Assembly (NCBI RefSeq): GCF_014305155.1
Contig: NZ_JACRUK010000002.1
Coordinates: forward strand, 35,239-99,238
Source: Flavobacterium muglaense
GTDB lineage: Bacteria; Bacteroidota; Bacteroidia; Flavobacteriales; Flavobacteriaceae
Length of the DNA stretch: 64,000 nucleotides
Direction of reading: 5' to 3'
Shown here in pieces: positions 30,801-38,233 of this stretch. The notes beneath the pieces are model-generated. The model made no database searches, had not been told where the DNA came from, and saw nothing but the letters and a program-made list of their open reading frames with translations. Numbering within the stretch: the stretch's first letter is position 1; each line of letters opens with the position of its first letter. Both the position numbers and the translations under genes were made by a program.

Positions 30801-31574
30801 AATATCAACAACACCTTCCACTAGTAAATCCTTTTCGGTAATTTTACTAATAGCTCCTGTAAATGTTCTTTTTGATGTTTTTTCGTAACCAGTAGTAATT
30901 ACAACTTCATTTAACTTTTGTCCAAATTCGCTAAGGACTACTGTAATTGTAGTCGATTTTATAGCTACTTCTTGTGTTTCCATACCAATGTATGATATAA
31001 CAAGTCTACTGCTATTTGCAGGTGCTTCAATGGAGAAATTTCCATCCGCATCAGTTAAGACCGCTATTTTAGTGCCTTTGATTAATACTGTAGCTCCGGG
31101 TAAAGGGTTTCCTTTCTCATCTATAACTCTTCCTTTTGCTGTAATGGCAAAAATAGTATTGTCTAGAAAGGATTGTGGCAAACTTGAACTCAATACATCA
31201 TTGGTTTGTAATGATTTATTTTGTAAAATAATTTGGTTGCTTACCTCAGAGTAGCCAATGTTTAGCGGTTGTAGAATATGAGTAAGAATTGATGATAACA
31301 TTTCATCATTTGCATTGTAGTTTACTTTTTGATTCAACTGACTTATTCTTGAATTGTAAGAAAATTTTACATTCGCAGTTTTTTCTAGTTTTGCTAATGC
31401 ACTAGATAAAGTTAAATTTTCAATACTTAGTGAAACTTTGGTATCTAGTTTCTTTTGCCCTTTAACGCTATTTGCCATGGTCAATGTAGAAAACACAAAG
31501 GCCAACAGGAATTGAAATAATGTTATTTTCATGATTCGAAAGAGTAATCGTTGTTTAACAACAGGTTTTTTCAT
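27861..31574 (-). CDS. SusC/RagA TonB-linked outer membrane protein with STN domain
   Basis: A 1237-aa TonB-dependent transporter. A long signal peptide (to about residue 40, VKGQ) is followed by a secretin/TonB N-terminal (STN) domain at about 47-125. Then comes a carboxypeptidase-regulatory-like (CarboxypepD_reg) domain at about 150-225 (GRVIDEKGNPLPGATVLIKG), then the plug (ATSIYGSRSLNGVVVVTTKQG), then a 22-strand barrel. The STN domain plus the upstream ECF sigma and FecR genes indicate trans-envelope signalling, where ligand binding at SusC releases the sigma factor. First gene of the structural operon. The leader is covered by a candidate antisense RNA at 31588-31702. Confidence 0.96.
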   Translation of the reverse strand: MKKPVVKQRLLFRIMKITLFQFLLAFVFSTLTMANSVKGQKKLDTKVSLSIENLTLSSALAKLEKTANVKFSYNSRISQLNQKVNYNANDEMLSSILTHILQPLNIGYSEVSNQIILQNKSLQTNDVLSSSLPQSFLDNTIFAITAKGRVIDEKGNPLPGATVLIKGTKIAVLTDADGNFSIEAPANSSRLVISYIGMETQEVAIKSTTITVVLSEFGQKLNEVVITTGYEKTSKRTFTGAISKITEKDLLVEGVVDISRMIEGKAAGVTVQNVTGTFGTAPKITVRGSSSIFGDTKPLWVIDGIVQEDIVNLSFADLASGNSETLLSSSIAGLNANDVSSIEILKDASATSIYGSRSLNGVVVVTTKQGRRESPMSITYSLEQTARTVPSYNQYDILNSQETMSILKEIESKGFLSLPQTSQGRYGGVYNILANEINRYDQTSGTYGVKNDEPSRNAFLKKYELANTDWFGVLFRPSITQNHSLSLSGGGKNNAYFASLGFYHDPGWTIADGVNQLTTNIKNTFFINDKFSLTLSTQASVRDQSAPGSYDSLKDGVSGSTTRDFDINPFNYVLNTNRTLRPYDENGNYEYYRNNWAPINIIEELKNNYMEIKVKDIRFQADLAYKINPKLTYNFTANARYANTTREHNILENSNIVGAYNAQETTIVRDANIFLYQDPDNLTAPKVSVLPNGGILRKFSNDLTSYNVRNSFNYKNVFNNKHELEGLFGQELRSVDRNSNNFTAYGLQYDRGLTAFTDPRILEKLINGGESYYAFNAERERTVGFFGKLGYTYDRRYTGSITGRYDGSNRQGNSNSSRWLPTYTFSGKWNIMEEDFMKNVRTINNLSLRGSYGLTATAGPATNSLAIYKSFITDRLNLADRETGLNIDQLQNADLTWEKQFETNIGLDLGMFDNRVQFTTDIYSRKAFDLVDYVTTSGIGGQKLKQGNNADMETKGIEFSLSTKNLNNTRLKWATSFNFSVYNQEITKLQNNPSVLGLVDGSGGNTIGHPRNALYSYQFTGLNNQGLPTFIMADGETDNVAGANFQDNEDITKYLKYEGSIEPNKSAGISNTFTYDNWSLNIFIVAAGGNKVRLNPIYSDAYDDLTVFTKDFTNRWINPGDEAFTNIPVIADQRLIANYASQSKDLTRAYNAYNYSDARVADGAFVRLKNVSLSYEFPKDLKKKLGVNVFSMKASTANPLLIYSDKKLNGQDPEFYRSGGVSQPITSQYTFSINVSF

Positions 31575-31581
31575 AATTTTG
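31551..31581 (+). promoter_or_regulatory. Plus-strand promoter opposing susC
   Basis: TTG 31551-31553, 20 bp, then TAATTTTG 31574-31581, a full match to the Bacteroidota -33/-7 consensus and spacing. It lies across the susC start codon and faces away from it. The caution is that TAATTTTG overlaps the susC leader/ATG sequence, so it could occur by chance. Confidence 0.5.
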
Positions 31582-31587
31582 GTTTGT

Positions 31588-31702
31588 TTTAATTTGTACT
31601 TTTTATCGGGTATTTTAGGAACATCACAAATTGCTTTTTACAGAAGGCAATTTGATTACATTTAAACGTCGAAGATGTTACAGCATTTTCGGCGTTTTTT
31701 TA
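31588..31702 (+). ncRNA. Candidate antisense small RNA in the susC leader
   Basis: A predicted transcript of about 115 nt on the strand opposite susC. It starts near 31588, about 7 nt after the promoter, and ends at the terminator at 31664-31702. It contains a first hairpin, caaattgc (31627-31634) with gcaatttg (31647-31654), and then the terminator stem. It would be fully complementary to the susC 5' leader (-14 to about -128). Bacteroides PULs are known to have cis-antisense RNAs of this layout (e.g. DonS in B. fragilis). Its existence here is inferred, not shown. Confidence 0.45.
31664..31702 (+). terminator. Plus-strand intrinsic terminator between fecR and susC
   Basis: aaacgtcgaagatg (31664-31677) pairs with cattttcggcgttt (31684-31697) through two G-U wobbles, then a T-run to 31701. 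The T-run exists only on the plus strand. The wobbles become A-C mismatches on the minus strand, so it acts against, not with, the surrounding genes. Confidence 0.7.
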
Positions 31703-31735
31703 TTTATTTTCTCGTATTACATAGGCTTTTCGCAG

Positions 31736-32842
31736 TTAATTACAACCATCAGAGGTGATGATAATTTGGTTTCCATTCATTTCATAACTTGTATTGTTTC
31801 CTAGGGCTTTACAGATTATTTTTAATTTTTCTGGTAAAGGTTGATCATTCAGTGCACTCGTAAGATGGCAGTCTTTTAATTTATCTTTGGGGAATTCAAT
31901 GTTTACAACATAGGCTTGTTCAATCGTTTTGAAAATCTGACTAACAGGAATGTCAGTAAAATCAAAACTTAATTGTTCGATAGTTCTAATAGAGTGTACT
32001 AGGGTAGCATCTTTAGTAATATCAGTAATTTTATTGAAGGTCGAATTTTGACGTGTAAAACGCAAGGCTTCATTGGGCAGTAATATGATCTCCTTGTTTT
32101 TATTAGAATTTGATAATTTTTCATTTGATTGTACTTTCACTTTTCCTGTTCGTACAACAACCTCTACATTTGGTTCATTAGAAAAGGCACTAATTCTAAA
32201 ACTAGTTCCTACAACTTTAGTCACGATTTCATTAGCGTAGACTAGAAAAGGTTTTTTAGGATTTTTGCTAATTTCAAAGAATCCCTCTCCTGATAAGTAA
32301 ACTCTACGTTCATTACCAACAAAGATTTTAGGGTAACTTAATTTACTGTTTGGCTGTAGTAATACGGAACTTCCGTCCGATAAAGTTATAATTTGAGGAT
32401 TGTTTGAGTTGTTGGTTTGTTCTACTAATCCTTCGTCATTTTCGTCAATAAGTTCATTGTAAATTTTGGTCGAATTGTTAGCAGTAAATAAATGGCTATA
32501 AGTCCATGAGGCGAGTAAACCAAAAACCAAAACTGCCGCAACAGACTTAAGCCAATTATATTTCCAAAGTTTTACTTCTTTTTTTGTAAGTGTTTCTTTT
32601 TGTTCGATTTTATTCCAAGTTGCAATTAATGCTGTCTGTAGTGTAGCTGCGGGCAAAGTATCAGAAGGAACTTTCATGGCAAGAATCCATATTCTAGCAT
32701 CTTCTACTAATTTAGCACGTTTTGGATTTTCTAAAGTCCACTCCTCCCAGTTTCCATTGTCGGTATTTGTTCGTACCCAAGACTGGAAAGATTCGTCGAT
32801 TAAAAAATCTTCTATTTCTGTATAATTGTTACGTTTTTGCAT
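31736..32842 (-). CDS. FecR family anti-sigma factor
   Basis: This 368-aa inner-membrane regulator has a cytoplasmic N-terminal region (about 1-100) that binds the ECF sigma factor, a membrane segment near 104-122, a periplasmic FecR domain (about 150-245, IITLSDGSSVLLQPNSKLSYP) and a C-terminal DUF4974 domain (about 292-365, LSFDFTDIPVSQIFKTIEQ). The last domain resembles STN and is thought to contact the transporter. It lies 90 bp after the sigma gene and 161 bp before susC. Together with both it forms a signal-transduction set. Confidence 0.95.
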   Translation of the reverse strand: MQKRNNYTEIEDFLIDESFQSWVRTNTDNGNWEEWTLENPKRAKLVEDARIWILAMKVPSDTLPAATLQTALIATWNKIEQKETLTKKEVKLWKYNWLKSVAAVLVFGLLASWTYSHLFTANNSTKIYNELIDENDEGLVEQTNNSNNPQIITLSDGSSVLLQPNSKLSYPKIFVGNERRVYLSGEGFFEISKNPKKPFLVYANEIVTKVVGTSFRISAFSNEPNVEVVVRTGKVKVQSNEKLSNSNKNKEIILLPNEALRFTRQNSTFNKITDITKDATLVHSIRTIEQLSFDFTDIPVSQIFKTIEQAYVVNIEFPKDKLKDCHLTSALNDQPLPEKLKIICKALGNNTSYEMNGNQIIITSDGCN

Positions 32843-32932
32843 CTAAAAATAAGGTTACAAATACAGAAAGGACAGATTTCGTATTATATACTCAGTAAAT
32901 TAAGATTTTTTTTAAATTTATTTAAGATAAAT

Positions 32933-33541
32933 TTATAATACAGAAGGTGAGAGCAGTAATAGTAAGGGAATACAGCTGTTCCACTCCTTACGCAAATGAA
33001 GTAATGCGCGGTGTAATAAGTTATTTGCCGACTGGTAATTTACATCAAGCAGGTCTGCAATTTGTTCGACGCTGAGGCCTTGGTGGTAACGAAGATACAG
33101 TGCTTCTTTTTGTCTTGAAGGTAAAAGATTGATGTTTTTATTAAGTAGGTTAACTTTATCGGCTGTGCTTTCGTCTATAATTAATTGATGTTCTATGGAG
33201 AAATCAAATAAAAAGTCCAACGAATCAGTCGAAGTTGTTTTTCTAAAAATGTGATCTCGTTCTTGAATTCTAGCAAGACGGTTTCTTACGCTTGATAAAA
33301 GGTAGGCTTTTACTATGGCGTTTTCATTTAAAGTATTCTTGTATAACCAAACGTCTGCAAATACATCTTGAATGCAATCTTGCACTTTTTCAGTATCCGA
33401 AGAAAATGAATTACCATAGCGAAGCAATTGTTCATAATACTTTTCAAAAAGTAATGAAAATGCTTTTTCATCGCCCGCCTTTAATTTACTCCACAAAGTG
33501 GAATCGTCAAGTGGAATGCTATTTTTAAATTTTATTTTCAA
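32933..33541 (-). CDS. ECF sigma-70 factor
   Basis: A 202-aa RNA polymerase sigma factor of the Bacteroidota ECF type. Region 2 is at about 20-95 (LFEKYYEQLLRYGNSF...VQDCIQDVFADVW), and region 4 is at about 135-195 (LPSRQKEALYLRYHQGLSVEQIADLL). It most likely transcribes susC and the downstream genes when FecR releases it. It is the first gene of the locus. Its own promoter was not recognised. Confidence 0.95.
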   Translation of the reverse strand: MKIKFKNSIPLDDSTLWSKLKAGDEKAFSLLFEKYYEQLLRYGNSFSSDTEKVQDCIQDVFADVWLYKNTLNENAIVKAYLLSSVRNRLARIQERDHIFRKTTSTDSLDFLFDFSIEHQLIIDESTADKVNLLNKNINLLPSRQKEALYLRYHQGLSVEQIADLLDVNYQSANNLLHRALLHLRKEWNSCIPLLLLLSPSVL

Positions 33542-33817
33542 AGTGACAGGTTTGAATGGTATATTAAGATTATGTTAATTTTCTGTAATTTTACGGTTTT
33601 ATATATAGATAACCAAATAGTTTTCTTAAAACAATAGTAATTTCGGTGATTTGGTATTTTAACTGAATAAAAAGTAAAAAATCATTAGTTTTAGCTCTTT
33701 GTATTATTGTTTTCGTATTAATGCTTTGGCAATGCTTTTTGTTTTATTCAAAATAATTTAGATGTGGCTTTTATTTTAGCGGTTCATTCTAATCTTTATT
33801 TACAGACTTGTGCATGT

Positions 33818-33847
33818 CGAGCCTTGATTTGTGTAGTAATAGATTTG
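33818..33847 (+). promoter_or_regulatory. Promoter of the MHS transporter gene
   Basis: TTG 33818-33820, 19 bp, TAGATTTG 33840-33847, giving a leader of about 43 nt to ATG 33897. The rest of the 33542-33896 divergent gap is AT-rich with no other clear signal. The promoter of the minus-strand sigma factor gene must also lie there. Confidence 0.6.
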
Positions 33848-33896
33848 CTACTTTCGAAAAATAGTTTCATTTTTATCGAAATATTTTAACATACAA

Positions 33897-35180
33897 ATGA
33901 AAGATACTTCAAATTCTAAGAAAGAAAACTCATTAAAGCATGTGCTTTTTGGTAGTTTAATAGGTACAACAATTGAGTTTTTTGATTTTTATATTTATGC
34001 TAATGCTGCGGTTTTAGTGTTTCCTCAATTGTTTTTTCCTTCTACGGATAGCACTAACTCGGTTTTGCTTTCTTTGGCAACATTCTCGATTGCGTTTCTG
34101 TCTCGTCCTTTGGGTTCAGCAGTTTTTGGGCATTATGGAGATAAGATTGGTCGTAAGACTACTTTGGTAGTTGCTTTATTGACCATGGGAATTTCTACGG
34201 TGAGTATTGGTTTTTTACCTAGCTACGCAAATATTGGAATAGCGGCTCCATTGTTATTAATGTTATGTCGTTTTGGTCAAGGGTTAGGTTTAGGAGGAGA
34301 ATGGGGCGGTGCTGTATTATTAGCCATCGAAAATGCTCCGCCTAATAAACGCGCTTGGTACGGAATGTTCCCACAACTAGGTGCTCCCATAGGCTTGTTG
34401 CTTTCTGGGGGTACATTTTTGATATTAACAGATACGATGACCGCCGAAGCTTTTCTATATTATGGCTGGAGAATTCCTTTTATTGCGAGTTCGCTACTAG
34501 TTGTTGTAGGTTTTTATATCCGATTGAAAATAACAGAAACTCCGGCGTTTGAAAATGCTAAAAAAGAAAAAGATGAAGTGAAAGTACCGTTTCTTACCCT
34601 AATTAAATTTTATAAAAACCAATTGATTTTTGGGACATTTGCTGCCATGACTACGTTCTTAGTTTTTTATTTAATGACCGTTTTTACCTTGAGTTGGGCA
34701 ACATCAGATTTAGGCTATTCCAAAAGAGATTTTCTGTTGATGCAATTGTTTTCGGTCTTATTTTTTGCGCTTTTTATTCCGGTTTCTGCTTTAATTGCTG
34801 ATCGTATTGGGCGCAGACAAATGCTTATTTATGCTACAATTGCTATAGTTATCTTTGGTTTTGCATTTTCCTTTTTCATGAATTCAGGAAGTCCGTTTCT
34901 GGTGACTTTCTTTTTGTGCGTAGGAATGACTTTAATGGGATTTACATATGGACCATTAGGGACTTTTTTATCTGAATTATTTCCTACTACTGTTCGCTAT
35001 TCCGGAACTTCGTTAGCATTTAACATGGCGGGTATCATAGGAGCTGCATTTGCACCTATGATTGCTATTTGGCTTGCAACGCATTATAGTTTGACTTATG
35101 TTGGATTTTATTTGAGTGCTGCAGCTTGTATCTCTTTGTTTTCATTGTTGATGATTAGCAAGAAAGAGCACAAGTTTTAA
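33897..35180 (+). CDS. MFS transporter, MHS family
   Basis: This 427-aa inner-membrane protein with about 12 hydrophobic helices has the metabolite:H+ symporter opening (FGSLIGTTIEFFDFYIYANA), the loop motif GHYGDKIGRK and FGQGLGLGGEWGGAVLLAIE. Relatives import proline/betaine, alpha-ketoglutarate or shikimate with protons. The substrate cannot be told from sequence. It is read divergently from the sigma factor gene and followed after 92 bp by the radical SAM gene. Confidence 0.93.
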   Translation: MKDTSNSKKENSLKHVLFGSLIGTTIEFFDFYIYANAAVLVFPQLFFPSTDSTNSVLLSLATFSIAFLSRPLGSAVFGHYGDKIGRKTTLVVALLTMGISTVSIGFLPSYANIGIAAPLLLMLCRFGQGLGLGGEWGGAVLLAIENAPPNKRAWYGMFPQLGAPIGLLLSGGTFLILTDTMTAEAFLYYGWRIPFIASSLLVVVGFYIRLKITETPAFENAKKEKDEVKVPFLTLIKFYKNQLIFGTFAAMTTFLVFYLMTVFTLSWATSDLGYSKRDFLLMQLFSVLFFALFIPVSALIADRIGRRQMLIYATIAIVIFGFAFSFFMNSGSPFLVTFFLCVGMTLMGFTYGPLGTFLSELFPTTVRYSGTSLAFNMAGIIGAAFAPMIAIWLATHYSLTYVGFYLSAAACISLFSLLMISKKEHKF

Positions 35181-35247
35181 GGATATTGTTTGTTTAAGAG
35201 GTTTAATATCTAATGGAAGTTTTAGTCATAATACTAAAATTATCCCT

Positions 35248-35255
35248 TATTTTTG
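35248..35255 (+). promoter_or_regulatory. -7 element of the radical SAM gene
   Basis: TATTTTTG, 17 bp before the TTG codon at 35273. It lies inside the longest possible reading frame (ATG 35213) and therefore supports the later start. No clear -33 element. Confidence 0.45.
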
Positions 35256-35272
35256 CACAAAACTTATTCCCT

Positions 35273-37477
35273 TTGAAAACTAAATTATTCCTTATTACGC
35301 CGCCTTTTACACAATTGAATACTCCTTATCCAGCAACTGCTTACATAAAGGGGTTTCTAAACACAAAAGGGATTGAAGCCTTTCAGGCAGATTTAGGTAT
35401 TGAAGTGATTTTGAAATTATTTTCGAAAGAGGGATTGCAAAGTTTGTTTCAGGTTGCAAGTTTAAAGTTTACAGTTGAAGGAATTTCAGATAATTCCAAG
35501 CGTATTTATGCTTTGCAAGAGGAATACATTAAAACAATTGATGCTGTTATCGCTTTTTTGCAAGGAAAGAATCCAACATTAGCACTCCAGATTTGCCAGG
35601 AAGATTATTTGCCGGAGGCTTCTCGTTTTGCACAGTTAGAAGAACTCGATTGGGCTTTTGGAACCATGGGAACGCAGGATAAAGGGAAACATTTAGCGAC
35701 TTTATACCTTGAAGATATCTCTGATTTTATTGTAGAATGTGTCGATGCTAATTTTGGCTTCAGCCGATATGCCGAACGTTTAGGGAGATCAGCAAATTCT
35801 TTTGATGAATTATATGCCGCTTTACAGCAGGAACCTACCTATATTGATTCAGTTTTGCTTTCGACTTTAAAAGAAAAAATTGAAGCAGTTAAACCTACTT
35901 TATTTCTAATTTCAGTTCCTTTTCCTGGGAATTTATACAGTGCGTTTCGATCAGCGCAATGGGTTAAAAAACACTATCCCGAAATTAAGATTTCTATGGG
36001 TGGTGGTTTCCCAAACACCGAATTACGTTCACTATCTGACGCTCGTGTTTTTGAATTTTTTGATTATATTACCTTGGATGATGGCGAAGTTCCGGTAGAA
36101 GAATTAGCCTCCCCCGACCCCTCCGAAGGAGGGGAGCCACGAAGATATAAACGTACTTTTTTGTTAGAAGACGGTAAGGTGGTCTATAAAAATAATTCCC
36201 TAAAACCTGATTACAAACAATCACAAGTGGGAACTCCAGATTATTCTGATTTGTTATTGGATAAATACATTTCGGTTATCGAAATTGTGAATCCAATGCA
36301 TCGAATGTGGTCTGACGGTCGCTGGAATAAGCTCACTATGGCGCACGGATGTTACTGGGGAAAATGTACTTTTTGTGATATTTCTTTAGATTATATAAAA
36401 ATTTACGAACCCATTGCTGCTAGTTTGCTGTGTGATCGTATGGAGGAAATGATGGAGCAAACGGGCGAAAACGGATTTCATTATGTTGATGAAGCCGCAC
36501 CGCCAGCTTTAATGCGTGCCTTAGCGTTAGAAATTCTTCGAAGAAAATTATCAGTGACTTGGTGGACCAACATTCGATTCGAAAAAAGCTTTACGGCTGA
36601 TTTATGTTTGTTGTTAAAAGCTTCTGGTTGTATTGCAGTTTCTGGCGGACTCGAAGTAGCTTCAGATCGTTTATTGAAATTGATTGATAAAGGCGTTACC
36701 GTAGAGCAGGTGGCAAAGGTAACGCGCAATTTTACCGAGGCTGGTGTGATGGTGCATGCGTATTTAATGTACGGTTATCCTACACAAACCATTCAAGAAA
36801 CGGTGGATAGTCTCGAAATGGTGCGTCAGTTATTTGAAGCGGGTGTTTTGCAGTCGGGTTTTTGGCATCAATTTGCCATGACGGCGCACAGTCCGGTTGG
36901 ATTGTATCCAGAGAAATTTGGCGTGGTAAAAGAAACCGAGGTTATTGGAACCTTTGCTAATAACGATATTAACTATATTGATTCGACAGGAATTGACCAT
37001 GATAAGTTTAGTTTCGGACTCAAAAAATCCTTGTTTAATTTTATGCACGGAATTTGTTTTGACTACGAATTGCAAGATTGGTTTGATTTTAAAATTCCGA
37101 AATCTAAAATCCCTGAAGATTTTATTTTTGATGCTTTGCAAGAGGAAGCCAATTTTACAATTAAACCCAATGCCAAAATAGTTTGGTTAGGAGGGAAGCC
37201 TAGTGTAGAAAAGTTTACCAAATCTAAAAAAGGGAATTCATGGGAAATGATGAGTCTTACTTTCCATGATAAAAAAGAAAGTTTTACGATTCAAACCAGC
37301 GCTGAAGAGGGGGATTGGTTAGTAGAAATGCTTTTAAAAATCACAGTTTCTAAGGCTAAAACCTATACTTTTCAGGAATTAAAAACTGATTTTGAGACTA
37401 AACTAGAAGATTTTGAATTGTTCTGGTATTCTAAACCAGTGAATACTTTAAGAGAATTTGGGTTGCTGGTTTTGTAG
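35273..37477 (+). CDS. B12-binding radical SAM protein
   Basis: A protein of about 734 aa if it starts at TTG 35273 (reading LKTKLFLITPPFTQLNTPYP, the conserved opening of this type). ATG 35213 would add 20 residues upstream of the promoter element. An N-terminal cobalamin-binding-like region includes a GGGFPNTELRSL stretch. The radical SAM core has the cluster-binding cysteines in GCYWGKCTFCDI. The first two cysteines are separated by four residues (C-x4-C-x2-C) instead of the usual three. A GC-rich palindrome is inserted in frame at about 36111-36136. Reaction unknown; no precursor peptide or known pathway is adjacent. Confidence 0.85.
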   Translation: MKTKLFLITPPFTQLNTPYPATAYIKGFLNTKGIEAFQADLGIEVILKLFSKEGLQSLFQVASLKFTVEGISDNSKRIYALQEEYIKTIDAVIAFLQGKNPTLALQICQEDYLPEASRFAQLEELDWAFGTMGTQDKGKHLATLYLEDISDFIVECVDANFGFSRYAERLGRSANSFDELYAALQQEPTYIDSVLLSTLKEKIEAVKPTLFLISVPFPGNLYSAFRSAQWVKKHYPEIKISMGGGFPNTELRSLSDARVFEFFDYITLDDGEVPVEELASPDPSEGGEPRRYKRTFLLEDGKVVYKNNSLKPDYKQSQVGTPDYSDLLLDKYISVIEIVNPMHRMWSDGRWNKLTMAHGCYWGKCTFCDISLDYIKIYEPIAASLLCDRMEEMMEQTGENGFHYVDEAAPPALMRALALEILRRKLSVTWWTNIRFEKSFTADLCLLLKASGCIAVSGGLEVASDRLLKLIDKGVTVEQVAKVTRNFTEAGVMVHAYLMYGYPTQTIQETVDSLEMVRQLFEAGVLQSGFWHQFAMTAHSPVGLYPEKFGVVKETEVIGTFANNDINYIDSTGIDHDKFSFGLKKSLFNFMHGICFDYELQDWFDFKIPKSKIPEDFIFDALQEEANFTIKPNAKIVWLGGKPSVEKFTKSKKGNSWEMMSLTFHDKKESFTIQTSAEEGDWLVEMLLKITVSKAKTYTFQELKTDFETKLEDFELFWYSKPVNTLREFGLLVL
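36111..36136 (+). repeat. GC-rich palindrome inserted in the radical SAM gene
   Basis: cccctcc (36118-36124), loop gaa, ggagggg (36128-36134): a perfect 7-bp stem inside a C/G-rich patch in an otherwise AT-rich gene. It codes for SPDPSEGGEP, without a frameshift. From memory, similar short palindromes occur between genes in Bacteroidota. Here it is within a gene. Confidence 0.75.
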
Positions 37478-37546
37478 TAAAAGCTTGCTTGCAATTGATT
37501 ACTTCAAGTAGAATAATCATATTTCTAAGTTTTTAGTCAAATTAAT

Positions 37547-38233
37547 TTATGCGACTGTAAACCGGAAACCTATTCCGTGTAAATTTTCAATTGCAATTCC
37601 TTGTTCGTTGGCCAATATTTTGCGTAAGCGAGAAATAAAAACATCTAAGCTTCGTCCCATAAAGTAATCATCGTCGCCCCAAAGCGAAGTTAATATTTGT
37701 TCTCTTTTTAGAACGGTGTTTTTATTGTCTAAAAATAATTTTAAGAGTTCTGATTCGCGTTGCGTCAGACTGATTTTTTCGTTTTCATCGAATAAAGTAA
37801 AGTTTTTTGAATCGAATTGGTATTTTCCAATTACCAAATTAGCGTCCTTGATAGGCACGATTTTTTGAGAGCGTTTCAGGAAAATTTCAATTTTTAATAG
37901 TAATTCTTCGATACTAAAAGGCTTTACTAAATAGTCATCGGCACCCAAACGCAACCCTTTAATGCGGTCTTCCTTTAAAGTTTTTGCCGAAAGGAAAATA
38001 ATAGGGATGTCAGTATTTGTTTTTCTAATTTGAGTGGCCAAATCAAATCCATCCATTTTTGGCATCATGATATCTAGGATGCAAATGTCAAATTGATTTT
38101 CATTAAAAGCATCAATGGCAACTTGACCATCGCAGCAGTGGGTCACTTCATAGTTGTTTTGTTCCAAATTGTCTTTGGTCAAGAAAGCCAATGTTTCATC
38201 ATCTTCGGCATATAGAATTTTGAACATACTCAT
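37547..38233 (-). CDS. OmpR-family response regulator, RprY-like
   Basis: This 228-aa regulator has a receiver domain at 1-120 with the phospho-acceptor D54 (ILDIMMPKMDG), acidic pocket E10-D12 and GADDYLVKPF near 101-110. The C-terminal winged-helix DNA-binding domain is at about 130-226. Sequence features in and after the receiver (SAKTLKEDRIKGLRLGADDY) resemble Bacteroides RprY. Its start overlaps the kinase stop by 4 bp. It probably binds the phased TTAACAA repeats upstream of the divergent DUF1573 gene (inference). Confidence 0.94.
   Translation of the reverse strand: MSMFKILYAEDDETLAFLTKDNLEQNNYEVTHCCDGQVAIDAFNENQFDICILDIMMPKMDGFDLATQIRKTNTDIPIIFLSAKTLKEDRIKGLRLGADDYLVKPFSIEELLLKIEIFLKRSQKIVPIKDANLVIGKYQFDSKNFTLFDENEKISLTQRESELLKLFLDNKNTVLKREQILTSLWGDDDYFMGRSLDVFISRLRKILANEQGIAIENLHGIGFRFTVA

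Noticed and set aside
31574..31735. Using the hairpin at 31664-31702 as the terminator of the ECF sigma/FecR transcript
   Set aside because: On the minus strand it has two A-C mismatches and no T-run after it. Only the plus strand gives a standard terminator.
36481..37181. ORFs of 78-103 codons in other frames of the radical SAM gene
   Set aside because: The main frame has continuous domain-level similarity; the others have no start signal or recognisable content.
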